A DNA stretch of 64,000 nucleotides from Erwinia persicina (GTDB lineage Bacteria > Pseudomonadota > Gammaproteobacteria > Enterobacterales > Enterobacteriaceae), in contig NZ_JACYMO010000002.1 in the NCBI RefSeq assembly GCF_014838825.1, forward strand, positions 248,001-312,000, in the 5' to 3' direction. This document shows, piece after piece, positions 1 through 9,279 of the stretch (its first letter is position 1; the number at the start of each line of letters is the position of its first letter). The notes beneath the pieces are model-generated. The model was given only the letters and a program-made list of their open reading frames with translations. It searched no databases and had not been told where the DNA came from. Position numbers and translations under genes: made by a program.

Positions 1-1
1 C

Positions 2-547
2 GTCCGTTCGCCACAGGATGTGATTTTTGCCCGGGAACTCAGTGCTATGCGGCCGTGGCTGACCCTGACCCTGTATGCAGAAAATGCCGCCACGGCAGAG
101 ATGTTGCCCGGCCGACTTGACCGTGGCCGCCTGGCGGCACTGGTACCCGATATTGCCCGACGTACGGTGATGATCTGCGGTCCGCAGGCATATATGAATG
201 CACTCGCGCAGGATGCGCAGGCGCTGGGGGCAAAAAAAATCCTGACCGAACAGTTTACGCCGGTGAGCGAAGCGCCTGTGGGATCGGCTCAGTTCACCCT
301 GCGCAGCCCGGCGATGATGCAGGGGGGCGCTTTCCCCGCCGGGTGGTCGCTGCTGGCGGCAATGGAGCAGCATAAACAGCCAGTGGCAGCGGCCTGCCGT
401 TCGGGCGTCTGTGGCTGCTGTAAAATCCGCGTTGCCGAAGGAGACTACCGCACCACCAGCGTGCAGACCCTGAGTGACAGTGAAATTGACGCAGGCTATG
501 TACTGGCCTGCAGCTGTTACCCTCGCAGTGATATTGTCCTCGCCTGA
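2..547 (+). CDS. hcr: NADH oxidoreductase Hcr, C-terminal part (5' end outside window)
   Basis: Hcr passes electrons from NADH through FAD and a [2Fe-2S] centre to the hybrid-cluster protein Hcp, which acts in nitric oxide and nitrosative stress. The reading frame is open to the left edge, so the start and most of the FAD domain are missing; 181 residues remain of roughly 320 usual. Visible are the end of the NAD-binding domain ('MICGPQAYM') and a C-terminal plant-type ferredoxin domain with a C-x4-C-x2-C cluster motif ('CRSGVCGCC') and the fourth cysteine in 'LACSC'. It lies directly before poxB, as in E. coli. A GTG near position 20 is internal, not the start. Confidence 0.9.
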   Translation, partial: VRSPQDVIFARELSAMRPWLTLTLYAENAATAEMLPGRLDRGRLAALVPDIARRTVMICGPQAYMNALAQDAQALGAKKILTEQFTPVSEAPVGSAQFTLRSPAMMQGGAFPAGWSLLAAMEQHKQPVAAACRSGVCGCCKIRVAEGDYRTTSVQTLSDSEIDAGYVLACSCYPRSDIVLA

Positions 548-559
548 TGTCCTGCTGCC

Positions 560-598
560 GTGTGAAACAAACGGTTTCACACGGGATTACCCCGTTTT
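560..598 (+). terminator. Probable terminator after hcr
   Basis: Two consecutive hairpins follow the hcr stop codon. The first has nine-base arms, 560-568 and 574-582. The second has short arms, ACGGG (581-585) and CCCGT (591-595), and runs into TTTT. The two compete for the shared bases at 581-582, so only one forms at a time. The second looks like the terminator. Confidence 0.55.
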
Positions 599-605
599 CT
601 GCATC

Positions 606-612
606 CTAAACT
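606..612 (+). promoter_or_regulatory. Possible sigma-S-type -10 element of poxB
   Basis: The heptamer CTAAACT resembles the stationary-phase -10 consensus CTAyACT and lies about 65 bases before the poxB start. poxB is sigma-S dependent in E. coli. No convincing -35 element is seen, which is common for sigma-S promoters. This is a weak, inferred call. Confidence 0.3.
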
Positions 613-675
613 AAGCTTGTCTCAGCCAATTTGACCTTTCTGTTAAAGGACATCCCCACCACTGAGGAGAGAAGC

Positions 676-2397
676 ATGAAGCAAACTGTTGCCGCCCTGG
701 TAGCGAAAACACTGGAAAGTGCAGGCGTAAAACGTATCTGGGGGGTTACTGGTGACTCGCTCAACGGCCTGAGCGACAGTCTCAACCGCATGGACACCAT
801 CCGCTGGATGCCAACCCGCCATGAAGAGGTCGCCGCCTTTGCGGCGGGTGCTGAGGCGCACCTCACCGGCGAGCTGGCGGTATGTGCCGGCTCCTGTGGC
901 CCCGGTAATCTGCATCTGATTAACGGCCTGTTCGACTGCCACCGTAACCACGTGCCGGTACTGGCCATCGCCGCCCATATTCCTTCGGCAGAGATCGGCA
1001 GTAATTACTTCCAGGAAACCCATCCTCAGGAGCTGTTCCGCGAGTGCAGTCACTACTGCGAACTGGTTTCCAACCCCGAGCAGCTGCCGCAGGTGCTCGG
1101 CATTGCCATGCGCAAAGCGATCCTGAACAAAGGCGTTTCTGTGGTGGTGTTGCCGGGAGATATTGCCCTCCAGCTGGCCCCGGAAGGGGCGACGGCGGAC
1201 TGGTACCCCCCTCATCTGCCGCAGGTGCAGCCGGTCAGTGACGAACTGACTAAGCTGGCGTCGGTTCTCAATGCGTCAGGCAATATTACCCTGCTGTGCG
1301 GCAGTGGCTGTGCCGGCGCCCACAGTGAGGTCGTGGCGCTGGCAGAAACCCTGAAGGCCCCCATCGTTCATGCCCTGCGCGGTAAAGAGCACATCGAATA
1401 TGATAACCCTTACGATGTGGGCATGACCGGGCTGATCGGCTTCTCCTCCGGTTACCACGCCATGATGAATGCCGATACGCTGCTGGTGCTGGGCAGCCAG
1501 TTCCCTTATCGTGCGTTTTATCCGGCCGATGCAAAAATCATTCAGATTGATATCAACCCAGGCAGCCTGGGCAGCCACTGTCATCTGGATATGGCACTGG
1601 TCGGGGATATTAAATCGACGCTCAGTGCCCTGCTGCCGCAGCTGACGGTTAAGACGGAGCGCGGCTTTCTGGACAAGGCGCTGGCGCACTATGCCAAAGC
1701 GCGGAAAGAGCTCGACGACCTGGCCACGGCCAACGACAAGCAGCCTATTCATCCGCAGTACCTGGCGCAGCAGATCAGCCGCTACGCCAGCGAGGATGCG
1801 ATCTTCACCTGTGATGTCGGCACCCCAACCGTGTGGGCCGCCCGCTATCTGAAAATGAACGGCAAGCGCCGCCTGCTCGGCTCCTTCAGCCACGGCTCTA
1901 TGGCCAATGCTATGCCGCAGGCGATTGGTGCCCAGGCGATCGATCCCAACCGCCAGGTGATTGCCCTGTGCGGGGACGGTGGCTTCAGCATGCTGATGGG
2001 TGACTTCCTCTCGCTGGCGCAGTTAAAACTGCCGGTGAAAATCGTAGTGTTCAACAACAGCGTGCTGGGCTTTGTGGCCATGGAGATGAAATCCGGCGGT
2101 TATCTGACCGATGGCACCGACCTGGAAAATCCCAACTTCGCCGCCATTGCCAACGCCTGTGGGGTGAAAGGCATCCGCGTTGAGCAGGCATCCCAGCTGG
2201 ATGAGGCGCTGCAGGAGGCCCTGGCGCACGACGGTCCGGTGCTGGTAGACGTGGTCACCGCCAAGGAGGAGCTGGCCATGCCGCCGCAGATCAAACTGGA
2301 ACAGGCCAAAGGCTTCAGCCTGTACATGATGCGCGCCATCATTAACGGGCGCGGTGATGAACTGGTTGATCTGGCTAAAACCAACTGGCTACGGTAA
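676..2397 (+). CDS. poxB: Pyruvate dehydrogenase (quinone) / pyruvate oxidase PoxB
   Basis: PoxB is a peripheral membrane thiamine-diphosphate and FAD enzyme. It decarboxylates pyruvate to acetate and CO2 and reduces ubiquinone, mainly in stationary phase. The product is 573 residues, against 572 in E. coli. The thiamine-activating glutamate is in 'RHEE' (Glu50), and the thiamine-phosphate/Mg motif is 'GDGG' at 433-436 followed by 'NN' at 460-461. The C-terminal stretch that clamps to the membrane is present. I chose the ATG at 676, which follows a GAGGAGA ribosome site and gives 'MKQTVAAL'; an in-frame TTG at 631 would add an unconserved leader. It sits between hcr and ltaE as in E. coli. 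Confidence 0.95.
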   Translation: MKQTVAALVAKTLESAGVKRIWGVTGDSLNGLSDSLNRMDTIRWMPTRHEEVAAFAAGAEAHLTGELAVCAGSCGPGNLHLINGLFDCHRNHVPVLAIAAHIPSAEIGSNYFQETHPQELFRECSHYCELVSNPEQLPQVLGIAMRKAILNKGVSVVVLPGDIALQLAPEGATADWYPPHLPQVQPVSDELTKLASVLNASGNITLLCGSGCAGAHSEVVALAETLKAPIVHALRGKEHIEYDNPYDVGMTGLIGFSSGYHAMMNADTLLVLGSQFPYRAFYPADAKIIQIDINPGSLGSHCHLDMALVGDIKSTLSALLPQLTVKTERGFLDKALAHYAKARKELDDLATANDKQPIHPQYLAQQISRYASEDAIFTCDVGTPTVWAARYLKMNGKRRLLGSFSHGSMANAMPQAIGAQAIDPNRQVIALCGDGGFSMLMGDFLSLAQLKLPVKIVVFNNSVLGFVAMEMKSGGYLTDGTDLENPNFAAIANACGVKGIRVEQASQLDEALQEALAHDGPVLVDVVTAKEELAMPPQIKLEQAKGFSLYMMRAIINGRGDELVDLAKTNWLR

Positions 2398-2418
2398 AAG
2401 AGTGAAAGGCTCTTTTTG

Positions 2419-2441
2419 ACGGACGCTGCGGCGTCCGTTTT
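2419..2441 (+). terminator. Terminator after poxB
   Basis: A perfect eight-base stem, ACGGACGC (2419-2426) with GCGTCCGT (2431-2438), closes a TGCG loop and runs into a short T tract. It lies just after the poxB stop and before the ltaE ribosome site. Confidence 0.7.
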
Positions 2442-2462
2442 ACCGTTGACAGGAGAACAAGC

Positions 2463-3467
2463 GTGATTGACCTGCGTAGTGATACCGTGACACGCCCCAC
2501 TCAGGCCATGCTGAGTGCGATGATGTCAGCCGAAACCGGAGACGATGTTTACGGCGACGACCCCACAGTCAACAAACTGGAAGCGGAAGTTGCCCGCCTG
2601 AGCGGTAAACCCGCCGCCCTGTTTCTTCCCAGTGCAACCCAGGCCAACCTGGTCGCCCTGCTCTGCCACTGTCAGCGCGGCGAGGAATATATCGTCGGCC
2701 AGCTGGCACATAACTACAAATACGAAGCAGGTGGCGCTGCGGTGCTGGGGGGGATTCAGCCTCAGCCGATCCTCCCGGCCGCTGACGGCACGCTACCGCT
2801 GGACGTTGTGGCACAGTTTATCAAGCCGGATGATATACATTTCGCCATCACCCGCCTGTTAAGCCTGGAAAATACGCATAACGGCAAGGTTCTGCCGCTG
2901 GCGTATTTACAGCAGGCATGGGCGTTTACCCGTGAACGTCATCTGGCGCTACATATTGACGGTGCGCGCATTTTCAACGCGGCCGTCGCGCTGGACGTAC
3001 CGCTGGAGGCCCTCGCCCGCTATGGTGATACGCTGACGATCTGCCTGTCGAAAGGGCTGGGTGCTCCGGTTGGAGCCATGCTGTGCGGCAGTGAGGCCTT
3101 TATTCTGCGGGCCCGACGCTGGCGTAAGATGACTGGGGGCGGAATGCGCCAGGCGGGAATACTGGCGGCTGCGGGGCTGTATGCCCTGGAACATCACGTT
3201 GCGCGCTTAAAAGATGACCATGATAATGCCGCCTGGCTGGCGGCTGCGCTGCGGGATATTGGGGTTGACGTTACCCGCCAGGATACCAACATGGTGTTCC
3301 TGCGCCTGCCAGAGGCACAGGTTGCCACGCTGGGCCCCTGGATGCGGGAACACGGTATTCTTGTCAGCTCCGGTCCGGTGACGCGGCTGGTGACGCATCT
3401 GGACACTGACCGCCCTGCCCTGGAGCAGCTGGTCAGCCAGTGGCAGGCATTTTTAGCCTCGTCGTAA
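2463..3467 (+). CDS. ltaE: Low-specificity L-threonine aldolase
   Basis: LtaE is a cytoplasmic pyridoxal-phosphate enzyme that cleaves L-threonine and L-allo-threonine to glycine and acetaldehyde. The product is 334 residues (333 in E. coli) and nearly collinear with it: 'MIDLRSDTVTRP' at the N-terminus, 'GDDVYGDDP' at 27-34, the 'HIDGAR' cofactor region, and the Schiff-base lysine in 'ICLSKGLG' (Lys197). The start is a GTG at 2463 behind an AGGAG site. It converges on amiD with only one base between the two stop codons, and I see no hairpin there, so read-through in both directions is possible. Confidence 0.95.
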   Translation: MIDLRSDTVTRPTQAMLSAMMSAETGDDVYGDDPTVNKLEAEVARLSGKPAALFLPSATQANLVALLCHCQRGEEYIVGQLAHNYKYEAGGAAVLGGIQPQPILPAADGTLPLDVVAQFIKPDDIHFAITRLLSLENTHNGKVLPLAYLQQAWAFTRERHLALHIDGARIFNAAVALDVPLEALARYGDTLTICLSKGLGAPVGAMLCGSEAFILRARRWRKMTGGGMRQAGILAAAGLYALEHHVARLKDDHDNAAWLAAALRDIGVDVTRQDTNMVFLRLPEAQVATLGPWMREHGILVSSGPVTRLVTHLDTDRPALEQLVSQWQAFLASS

Positions 3468-3468
3468 A

Positions 3469-4311
3469 CTATCCGGCACCGTATTTTTCCACCAGCGCGG
3501 CGGCGATCGCTTCAGTTTCGGCATCGGCAATGCCGCTGTAGTCGGCAGGACGAAAGTGCATCTGAAACGCCGCGATCAGCGCCTGCTGCTGATACGGTTT
3601 CATCTGCGGCGTTACCTCGTAACCGTAGCTGGACAGCAGGCTCAACAGGCGGGCCTTATCCACCCGCTGCGCCGGTGGCCGTCCAGCCAGCCAGAAGTTC
3701 ACCCGCGCAGCATCCGGCCAGGCACCAATCCCCTGACGGGCAAACGCTTCCCAGGGAAATTTCGGCCCGGGATCCTGTTTGCGCATCGGAGCAATATCGC
3801 TGTGCGCAACCACGTCCTGCGGCAGAATACCGTAACGCCTGATAATATCGCGCATTAGCGGAAGCAGCGCATCCATCTGCGACTGCGGGAAAGGCTGCCA
3901 GACGATCGTGCGGCCTTCGCGATGCCAGCCCTGATTCTCCAGTTCAATGCCGATTGAGGTGTCATTCAGCCGGGTGGCCCCGCGCCAGTAACTCTCTCCG
4001 GCGTGCCACGCCAGCATGGACTCCGGCACCAGACGCCACACCAGCGGCTGACCATCATATTTCGGCGGTTTTGCCGGCAGGAGATAGTGGGCACTGACGC
4101 TGCGATCGGTGAGCGTATTGAGCGAACGCGGAAAATCCCCGGCGGTGTAGTGGATAACCAGCACTTTCACGCGCGGCCGTGCGCCCCAGGCTTCCTGCCG
4201 CGTATCCACGGTATACCCCTGTTGCGGCAGCAGCCCTTTTGGCGTAATCGAGGTATAAATAAAGACAGCCAGCAGCACCAGCAGCGGCCGGATAACAGCA
4301 ACCGGACGCAT
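3469..4311 (-). CDS. amiD: 1,6-anhydro-N-acetylmuramoyl-L-alanine amidase AmiD
   Basis: AmiD is a zinc amidase that removes stem peptides from peptidoglycan fragments, including anhydro-muropeptides. At 280 residues it has the Amidase_2 fold (about 45-190) and a C-terminal peptidoglycan-binding domain. Zinc ligands and catalytic residues align with E. coli: His54 in 'VIHYTAG', Glu123 in 'GIELEN', His170 in 'VVAHSDIAP', Lys178 and Asp180. In E. coli it is an outer-membrane lipoprotein; here the N-terminus (hydrophobic stretch about 8-22) has no cysteine, so no lipobox. The ATG overlaps the ybjQ stop by one base, so the two genes form an operon. Confidence 0.9.
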   Translation of the reverse strand: MRPVAVIRPLLVLLAVFIYTSITPKGLLPQQGYTVDTRQEAWGARPRVKVLVIHYTAGDFPRSLNTLTDRSVSAHYLLPAKPPKYDGQPLVWRLVPESMLAWHAGESYWRGATRLNDTSIGIELENQGWHREGRTIVWQPFPQSQMDALLPLMRDIIRRYGILPQDVVAHSDIAPMRKQDPGPKFPWEAFARQGIGAWPDAARVNFWLAGRPPAQRVDKARLLSLLSSYGYEVTPQMKPYQQQALIAAFQMHFRPADYSGIADAETEAIAAALVEKYGAG

Positions 4312-4634
4312 CAGTGACGCAGTTTAACGGCAGTACCGCTGACGCTCACCATCAGCATGCTGCTGTCTTTCCCTACCGTTTCATAATCGATGTCGATACC
4401 CACTACCGCATCCGCCCCGAGGGCTTTGGCCTGCGCTTCCAGTTCAGAAAAAGCAATCTCACGGGCTTTACGCAGCTCTTTCTCATACGCCCCGGACCGG
4501 CCGCCGACGATATCGCGGATGCCGGCAAAAAAGTCGCGAAAAATATTGGCACCGAGGATAGCTTCTCCGGTCACAACGCCGCAATATTCAGTAATGGGCT
4601 GGCCTTCCAGCGTCGGGGTAGTCGAAAATTTCAT
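4311..4634 (-). CDS. ybjQ: YbjQ family heavy-metal-binding-like protein
   Basis: A small cytoplasmic protein of the UPF0145/YbjQ family, whose function is not established; the fold is often described as a heavy-metal-binding-like domain. The product is 107 residues from '[11 protein letters not shown]', the same length as E. coli YbjQ and nearly identical through the core ('[13 protein letters not shown]', '[16 protein letters not shown]'). The ATG at 4634 follows a GGAGAG ribosome site; an upstream in-frame ATG would add four unconserved residues. Its stop overlaps the start of amiD (TGATG), so the two are co-translated. Confidence 0.92.
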   Translation of the reverse strand: MKFSTTPTLEGQPITEYCGVVTGEAILGANIFRDFFAGIRDIVGGRSGAYEKELRKAREIAFSELEAQAKALGADAVVGIDIDYETVGKDSSMLMVSVSGTAVKLRH

Positions 4635-4734
4635 ACAGCTCTCCATGTGTCATGTACGCTTCGTTCTTATCACTAAACTGAGCGGCTATACTTAATGATA
4701 AAGCACACCCGCTGATAACAATAAGGAAATCAAA

Positions 4735-5265
4735 ATGAAATACCAGCCCTTTGCTGTCGTGGTACCCCTGGCACTGTTGCTGAGTGCCTGTACTACCGTT
4801 GAACCCGCTTACAAGGATATTGGTACCCGGGTAGGGCCCTGTGCCAGCGGCGGCCCGGACAGCGTAGCGCAACAGTTCTACGATCTGCGCGATCAGCAGC
4901 CCTCTCAGGGCGTACCGGATGCACAACTGCTGGCGAAATACCGGCCTCTGCTCAGTAACAAACTCTATCAGTCGCTGATTAAAGCGCAGAGTGAACCGAA
5001 TAAAAACGCACAGCTGACGGGGGATATCTTCTCCAGCCAGAGCCAGGGGGCGACGGAAGCCAGCGTGGCGGATGCCTCGACCATTCCGAATACCGACGCA
5101 CGCAATATCCCTCTGCGCGTGACCCTGCAGCGTGGCGATGTCCGCTGGCAGGATGAAGTTCATATGGTCCGTGAAGGGACCTGCTGGACGGTCAACGATG
5201 TGCGTTATCTCGGTAATAATCCCCATCTGCCCGGGGGATCGCTGGGTCAGCTGCTGCAAAAATAA
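4735..5265 (+). CDS. ybjP: YbjP-type outer-membrane or envelope lipoprotein
   Basis: A 176-residue lipoprotein of unknown function. The signal sequence ends in the lipobox 'LLSAC', so Cys19 is the predicted lipidated residue after cleavage. The residue after the cysteine is Thr, which does not signal inner-membrane retention, so outer-membrane sorting is expected. The rest is a soluble periplasmic domain with a conserved C-terminal part ('GTCWTVNDVRYLG'). It is divergent from ybjQ-amiD and precedes artP, matching the E. coli ybjP position. An AAGGAA ribosome site precedes the ATG. Confidence 0.88.
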   Translation: MKYQPFAVVVPLALLLSACTTVEPAYKDIGTRVGPCASGGPDSVAQQFYDLRDQQPSQGVPDAQLLAKYRPLLSNKLYQSLIKAQSEPNKNAQLTGDIFSSQSQGATEASVADASTIPNTDARNIPLRVTLQRGDVRWQDEVHMVREGTCWTVNDVRYLGNNPHLPGGSLGQLLQK

Positions 5266-5275
5266 GCACTTTGTG

Positions 5276-5297
5276 CGTGCCGCCCGTCAGCGGCACG
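5276..5297 (+). terminator. Hairpin after ybjP, weak terminator
   Basis: An eight-base perfect stem (5276-5283 with 5290-5297) lies ten bases after the ybjP stop. No T tract follows, so it may stabilise the 3' end rather than terminate. The remaining 180 bases up to artP are AT-rich and should hold the art promoter. I could not find a convincing pair of ArgR boxes. Confidence 0.4.
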
Positions 5298-5478
5298 ATC
5301 TTGCGCACACATTTGCATAACAGTATCGATACAACGAAGCCAAAACCGTTACATCACGCTATGTTGTGCTACTATTCAATCACCCTGCCCGCATAAATAA
5401 ATTTTAACGCACAATGATTGCATAACTATGCTGTCGACGTTAAGATTCGCGGCATCAATTGCTATTCACTTTTTGCGC

Positions 5479-6207
5479 ATGAGTATTCAACTAAACGGTA
5501 TAAACTGCTATTACGGTGCCCACCAGGCACTGTTCGACATTCAGCTGGCTTGCCCTCAGGGTGAGACGCTGGTTCTTCTGGGCCCGAGTGGTGCCGGGAA
5601 GAGCTCACTCCTGCGCGTGTTAAACCTGCTGGAGATGCCGCGTTCCGGTACGCTGGAGATCGCCGGTAATCGCTTTGACTTCACCCGCCCGCCGGGCGAC
5701 GCCGCCATACGCGAACTGCGTCAGAACGTGGGAATGGTCTTTCAGCAATACAATCTCTGGCCTCACCTGACCGTCGTTCAGAATCTGATCGAAGCACCCT
5801 GCCGCGTGCTGGGTCTCAGCAAGGCACAGGCCCATGATCGTGCGGCCAGGCTGCTCGAGCGCCTGCGCCTTACCGCTTTTGCTGACCGCTATCCGCTTCA
5901 CCTCTCTGGCGGTCAGCAACAGCGCGTGGCAATTGCCCGTGCGCTGATGATGGAACCGGCCGTGCTGCTGTTCGACGAACCGACTGCGGCGCTGGACCCT
6001 GAAATCACCGCCCAGATCGTTAGCATTATTCGGGAACTGGCACAGACCCAAATTACGCAGGTAATTGTCACCCATGAAGTTGAGGTGGCGCGTAAGACGG
6101 CCAGCCGCGTGGTGTATATGGAGAACGGGTACATCGTCGAACAGGGCGATGCCAGCCGCTTTACACACCCGCAAACCGAGGCGTTTGCCCACTATCTATC
6201 GCATTAA
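5479..6207 (+). CDS. artP: Arginine ABC transporter ATP-binding protein ArtP
   Basis: ArtP is the ATPase of the periplasmic arginine importer. The product is 242 residues, equal to E. coli. It has Walker A 'GPSGAGKSS' (35-43), the Q-loop 'MVFQQYNLW', signature 'LSGGQQQ' (142-148), Walker B 'LLFDEP' (163-168) and the switch histidine in 'VTHEVE'. The chosen start is the ATG at 5479 ('[10 protein letters not shown]'), which matches the family; an in-frame ATG at 5428 would add 17 unconserved residues. It is first in artP-artI-artQ-artM, and artI follows within 15 bases. Confidence 0.95.
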   Translation: MSIQLNGINCYYGAHQALFDIQLACPQGETLVLLGPSGAGKSSLLRVLNLLEMPRSGTLEIAGNRFDFTRPPGDAAIRELRQNVGMVFQQYNLWPHLTVVQNLIEAPCRVLGLSKAQAHDRAARLLERLRLTAFADRYPLHLSGGQQQRVAIARALMMEPAVLLFDEPTAALDPEITAQIVSIIRELAQTQITQVIVTHEVEVARKTASRVVYMENGYIVEQGDASRFTHPQTEAFAHYLSH

Positions 6208-6222
6208 TTGCAGGACATAACG

Positions 6223-6954
6223 ATGAAAAAAATTGTCATTGCCGCGCTGTTAGCCGGCTTCAGCCTGAGCGCCAGCGCGACCCAGACCCTTCGTTTTGCC
6301 ACCGAGGCGTCATACCCTCCTTTTGAGTTCGTGGATTCAGATAATAAGATCCAGGGCTTCGACGTCGATCTGGCCAACGCGCTGTGCCGCGAGATCGGTG
6401 CTGAGTGTACTTTCACTAACCAGGCGTTTGACAGCCTGATCCCCAGCCTGAAATTCCGGCGTTTCGATGCGGTAATGGCAGGGATGGACATCACGCCTGA
6501 GCGCGAAAAGCAGGTGCTGTTTACCCAACCGTATTACGAAAACTCCGCCCTGTTTATCACGCAGAAAGATAAAGTGGCCAGCGTCGATGCCCTGAAAGGC
6601 AAACGTGTCGGCGTGCAGAACGGCACCACGCACCAGAAATACCTCAACGAGAAGTTGAAAGACATTAAGGTTGTCCCTTACGACAGCTATCAGAATGCGA
6701 TCCTTGACCTGAAAAATGGTCGTATCGATGCCGTATTCGGCGATACCGCCGTGGTAAACGAATGGCTGAAGCAGAACCCGAACCTCGCCCCGATGGGTGA
6801 TAAAGTGACGGATAAAGCCTACTTTGGCACCGGTCTGGGCATTGCGATCCGTCAGGGCAATACCGAACTGCAGGGTAAATTCAACGCGGCGCTGGATAAG
6901 GTGAAAGCCAACGGCACCTATAAAACAATCTACAGCAAGTGGTTTGCGCAGTAA
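6223..6954 (+). CDS. artI: Arginine ABC transporter periplasmic binding protein ArtI
   Basis: ArtI is a periplasmic family-3 solute-binding protein feeding the ArtQM permease. It has 243 residues with a signal peptide ending 'SLSASA' (about residue 19). The amino-acid-binding fold shows 'SYPPFEFVDSDNKIQGFDVDLANAL', 'GMDITPERE', 'GVQNGTTHQKYL' and 'YDSYQNAILDLKNGRIDAVFGD'. The ATG at 6223 follows CAGGA. A close paralogue, artJ, lies at the end of the cluster. Ligand preference of ArtI is less clear than that of ArtJ in E. coli. Confidence 0.93.
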   Translation: MKKIVIAALLAGFSLSASATQTLRFATEASYPPFEFVDSDNKIQGFDVDLANALCREIGAECTFTNQAFDSLIPSLKFRRFDAVMAGMDITPEREKQVLFTQPYYENSALFITQKDKVASVDALKGKRVGVQNGTTHQKYLNEKLKDIKVVPYDSYQNAILDLKNGRIDAVFGDTAVVNEWLKQNPNLAPMGDKVTDKAYFGTGLGIAIRQGNTELQGKFNAALDKVKANGTYKTIYSKWFAQ

Positions 6955-6957
6955 TTA

Positions 6958-7674
6958 ATGAACGAACTTTATACGCTTGCCAGCGCCGCCGGAATGACCG
7001 TCGGCCTGGCCGTTTGTGCACTGGTCGCCGGGTTAGTCCTGGCGATGGTTTTCGCTGTCTGGGAGTCAGCGCGCTGGCGTCCGCTCGCCTGGCTCGGCAC
7101 CGGACTGGTCACGCTGTTTCGCGGCCTGCCGGAAATTCTCGTGGTGCTGTTTGTCTACTTTGGCGCTTCGCAGCTGCTGCTCACACTCTCAGATGGCTTT
7201 ACCGTCAATCTGGGTATCGTGCAGATCCCGATCCAGGTCGCCATTGAGAATTTTGACGTCAGCCCGTTCCTGTGTGGTGTGATCGCGCTGGCCGTGCTCT
7301 ACGCCTCCTATGCTTCACAAACCCTGCGCGGCGCGCTGAAGGCCGTACCGTCAGGCCAGTGGGAGTCCGGGCAGGCTCTGGGTATGAAAAAAACCGCCAT
7401 CTTCTTCCGGCTGATTATGCCGCAGATGTGGCGCCACGCGCTGCCGGGTCTGGGCAACCAGTGGCTGGTGTTGCTGAAAGATACCGCGCTGGTGTCGCTG
7501 ATTAGCGTGAACGATATTATGTTACAGACAAAAAGTATCGCCACCCGTACCCAGGAGCCGTTTACCTGGTACGTGATTGCGGCCGGGATTTATTTGCTGA
7601 TCACCCTGGTCAGCCAGGCAGTCCTGAAGCGGATTGAGCGGCGAACCACCCGCTTTGAACGGGGAGACTGCTGA
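6958..7674 (+). CDS. artQ: Arginine ABC transporter permease ArtQ
   Basis: One of the two inner-membrane permease subunits of the arginine importer. It has 238 residues, about five membrane segments and the cytoplasmic EAA loop that docks on ArtP ('[21 protein letters not shown]' region, about 135-155). '[17 protein letters not shown]' is typical of the polar-amino-acid permease family. It starts three bases after artI, and its TGA overlaps the artM ATG by one base, so the two permease subunits are translationally coupled. Confidence 0.94.
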   Translation: MNELYTLASAAGMTVGLAVCALVAGLVLAMVFAVWESARWRPLAWLGTGLVTLFRGLPEILVVLFVYFGASQLLLTLSDGFTVNLGIVQIPIQVAIENFDVSPFLCGVIALAVLYASYASQTLRGALKAVPSGQWESGQALGMKKTAIFFRLIMPQMWRHALPGLGNQWLVLLKDTALVSLISVNDIMLQTKSIATRTQEPFTWYVIAAGIYLLITLVSQAVLKRIERRTTRFERGDC

Positions 7675-8342
7675 TGCTGAGTTATTTCCCCGAGCTCCTG
7701 AAAGGACTGAATACCAGCCTGCTGCTGACGGTGACGTCCCTGCTGCTGGCGCTGGTTCTGGCACTGCTGTTTACTGTGATCCTGGCGCTGAAAGTGCCGG
7801 TGCTGAACCTGGTGACGCGGGGCTATATCACCCTGTTTACCGGAACGCCACTGCTGGTGCAGATCTTCCTGATCTATTACGGCCCGGGGCAGTTCCCGGC
7901 GATCCAGAATATACACTGGCTATGGGCCCTGCTTTCTGAACCCTGGCTCTGTGCGCTACTGGCGCTGTCCCTGAACAGCGCGGCTTATACCACGCTGCTC
8001 TTTCACGGTGCCGTGCGTGCCATTCCCGCCGGGCAATGGCAGTCCTGTGCGGCATTAGGCATGAATCACCGCGATCAGCTGCGTATTTTGCTGCCTTACG
8101 CCTTTAAACGCGCACTCTCTTCCTATTCCAACGAAGTGGTGCTGGTGTTTAAAAGTACATCGCTGGCCTACACCATCACGCTGATGGAGGTGATGGGGCA
8201 CGGCCAGTTGCTGTATGGCCGTACGTATGACATTGGGGTATTCGCCGCAGCCGGAGTGATTTACCTGTGCGTCAACGGGCTGCTGACCCTGATGATGCGT
8301 CTGATTGAGCGCCACGCCCTGGCGTTTGAACGGCGTAACTGA
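7674..8342 (+). CDS. artM: Arginine ABC transporter permease ArtM
   Basis: Second inner-membrane permease subunit, 222 residues, same family as ArtQ and expected to pair with it as a heterodimer. The EAA loop reads 'QSCAALGMNHRDQLRILLPYA'. Other family landmarks are 'TLFTGTPLLVQIFLIYYG' near the N-terminus and a C-terminal hydrophobic segment followed by basic residues. It is the last gene of the artPIQM operon; artJ follows after about 140 bases with its own ribosome site. Confidence 0.94.
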   Translation: MLSYFPELLKGLNTSLLLTVTSLLLALVLALLFTVILALKVPVLNLVTRGYITLFTGTPLLVQIFLIYYGPGQFPAIQNIHWLWALLSEPWLCALLALSLNSAAYTTLLFHGAVRAIPAGQWQSCAALGMNHRDQLRILLPYAFKRALSSYSNEVVLVFKSTSLAYTITLMEVMGHGQLLYGRTYDIGVFAAAGVIYLCVNGLLTLMMRLIERHALAFERRN

Positions 8343-8358
8343 AACGGGCGAATACAGA

Positions 8359-8381
8359 CAGGTGAGGCGCAGCCTCACCTG
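8359..8381 (+). terminator. Strong hairpin between artM and artJ
   Basis: A ten-base perfect stem (8359-8368 with 8372-8381) closes a three-base loop, 17 bases after the artM stop. There is no T tract, so it more likely protects or separates the artPIQM message than terminates by itself. artJ has a separate transcription unit in E. coli. Confidence 0.5.
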
Positions 8382-8481
8382 CAACGCAGAAAAAAGCCCT
8401 CACAGCCCTTTAATCAGCCGATAGACCGGCCTGTTTGTCATGGATACTGGTCTGGACAATGAGACCGCAAGGAATAAACCG

Positions 8482-9213
8482 ATGAAAAAACTCGTTCTAG
8501 CAGCCCTGCTCGCCAGCGTTGCCTTTGGAACCCAGGCCGCAGAGAAGATCCGTTTCGCCTCCTCCGCGACCTATCCTCCTTTTGAATCCCTGAACAGCGA
8601 TAACCAGATTGTCGGCTTTGATATCGACCTGGCCAACGCGCTGTGTAAGCAGATGCAGGCGGAGTGCAGCTTCACCAATAACCCTTTTGACAGCCTGGTG
8701 CCTGCGCTGAAGTTCCGCCGCTATGATGCCGTGATCTCCGGAATGGACATCACCGAAGAGCGCAGTAAGCAGGTCAGCTTTACGCAGCCGTATTACGCCA
8801 ACTCAGCGATAATTATTGCCAAAAAGGGCCGTTTCACCAGCCTTGAAGAGCTGAAAGGAAAACGCGTCGGGATGGAAAACGGCACGACCCACCAGAAATA
8901 TCTGCAGGATAAGCATCCTGAGATCACGGCGGTGGCTTATGACAGCTATCAGAACGCCATCCTCGATCTGAAAAATAACCGTCTGGATGGTATCCTCGGC
9001 GATACAGCCGTCGTCGGTGCCTGGCTGAAGACCAACCCTGACCTCAGCTCCGTCGGGGAACACATCACTGACAGCAGCTACTTTGGTACGGGTCTCGGCA
9101 TTGCCGTGCGTAAAGATAACGAGGCGTTACTGAATAAGCTGAACACCGCTCTGGACGCGCTGAAAGCCGACGGGACGGTGGAGAAACTTAATAAGCAGTG
9201 GTTCCCTGAATAA
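8482..9213 (+). CDS. artJ: Arginine-binding periplasmic protein ArtJ
   Basis: ArtJ is the high-affinity arginine-binding protein of the Art importer. The product is 243 residues with a signal peptide ending 'FGTQAA'. It is strongly similar to ArtI along its whole length ('SATYPPFESLNSDNQIVGFDIDLANALC', 'GMDITEERSKQVSFTQPYY'), showing a tandem-duplication origin. The start is the ATG at 8482 after an AAGGA site; an in-frame upstream ATG would add 14 residues before the signal peptide. In E. coli artJ is repressed by ArgR, but I could not identify a clear ArgR box here. Confidence 0.93.
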   Translation: MKKLVLAALLASVAFGTQAAEKIRFASSATYPPFESLNSDNQIVGFDIDLANALCKQMQAECSFTNNPFDSLVPALKFRRYDAVISGMDITEERSKQVSFTQPYYANSAIIIAKKGRFTSLEELKGKRVGMENGTTHQKYLQDKHPEITAVAYDSYQNAILDLKNNRLDGILGDTAVVGAWLKTNPDLSSVGEHITDSSYFGTGLGIAVRKDNEALLNKLNTALDALKADGTVEKLNKQWFPE

Positions 9214-9279
9214 TCGGACGAGCTGGCCGCAGTAGCAGGCCAGCCCTTCCTGGCAGAGGTCGCCCGGTTGCACCGGTCT

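Noticed and set aside
560-582. TGTGAAAC...GTTTCACA as a CRP site between hcr and poxB
   Set aside because: The half-sites are separated by far more than six bases; the sequence forms a hairpin after hcr and is better read as part of the terminator region.
5298-5478. ArgR boxes before artP
   Set aside because: Only isolated ATTCA-like half-sites are present; no 18-base pair of boxes in the usual tandem arrangement.
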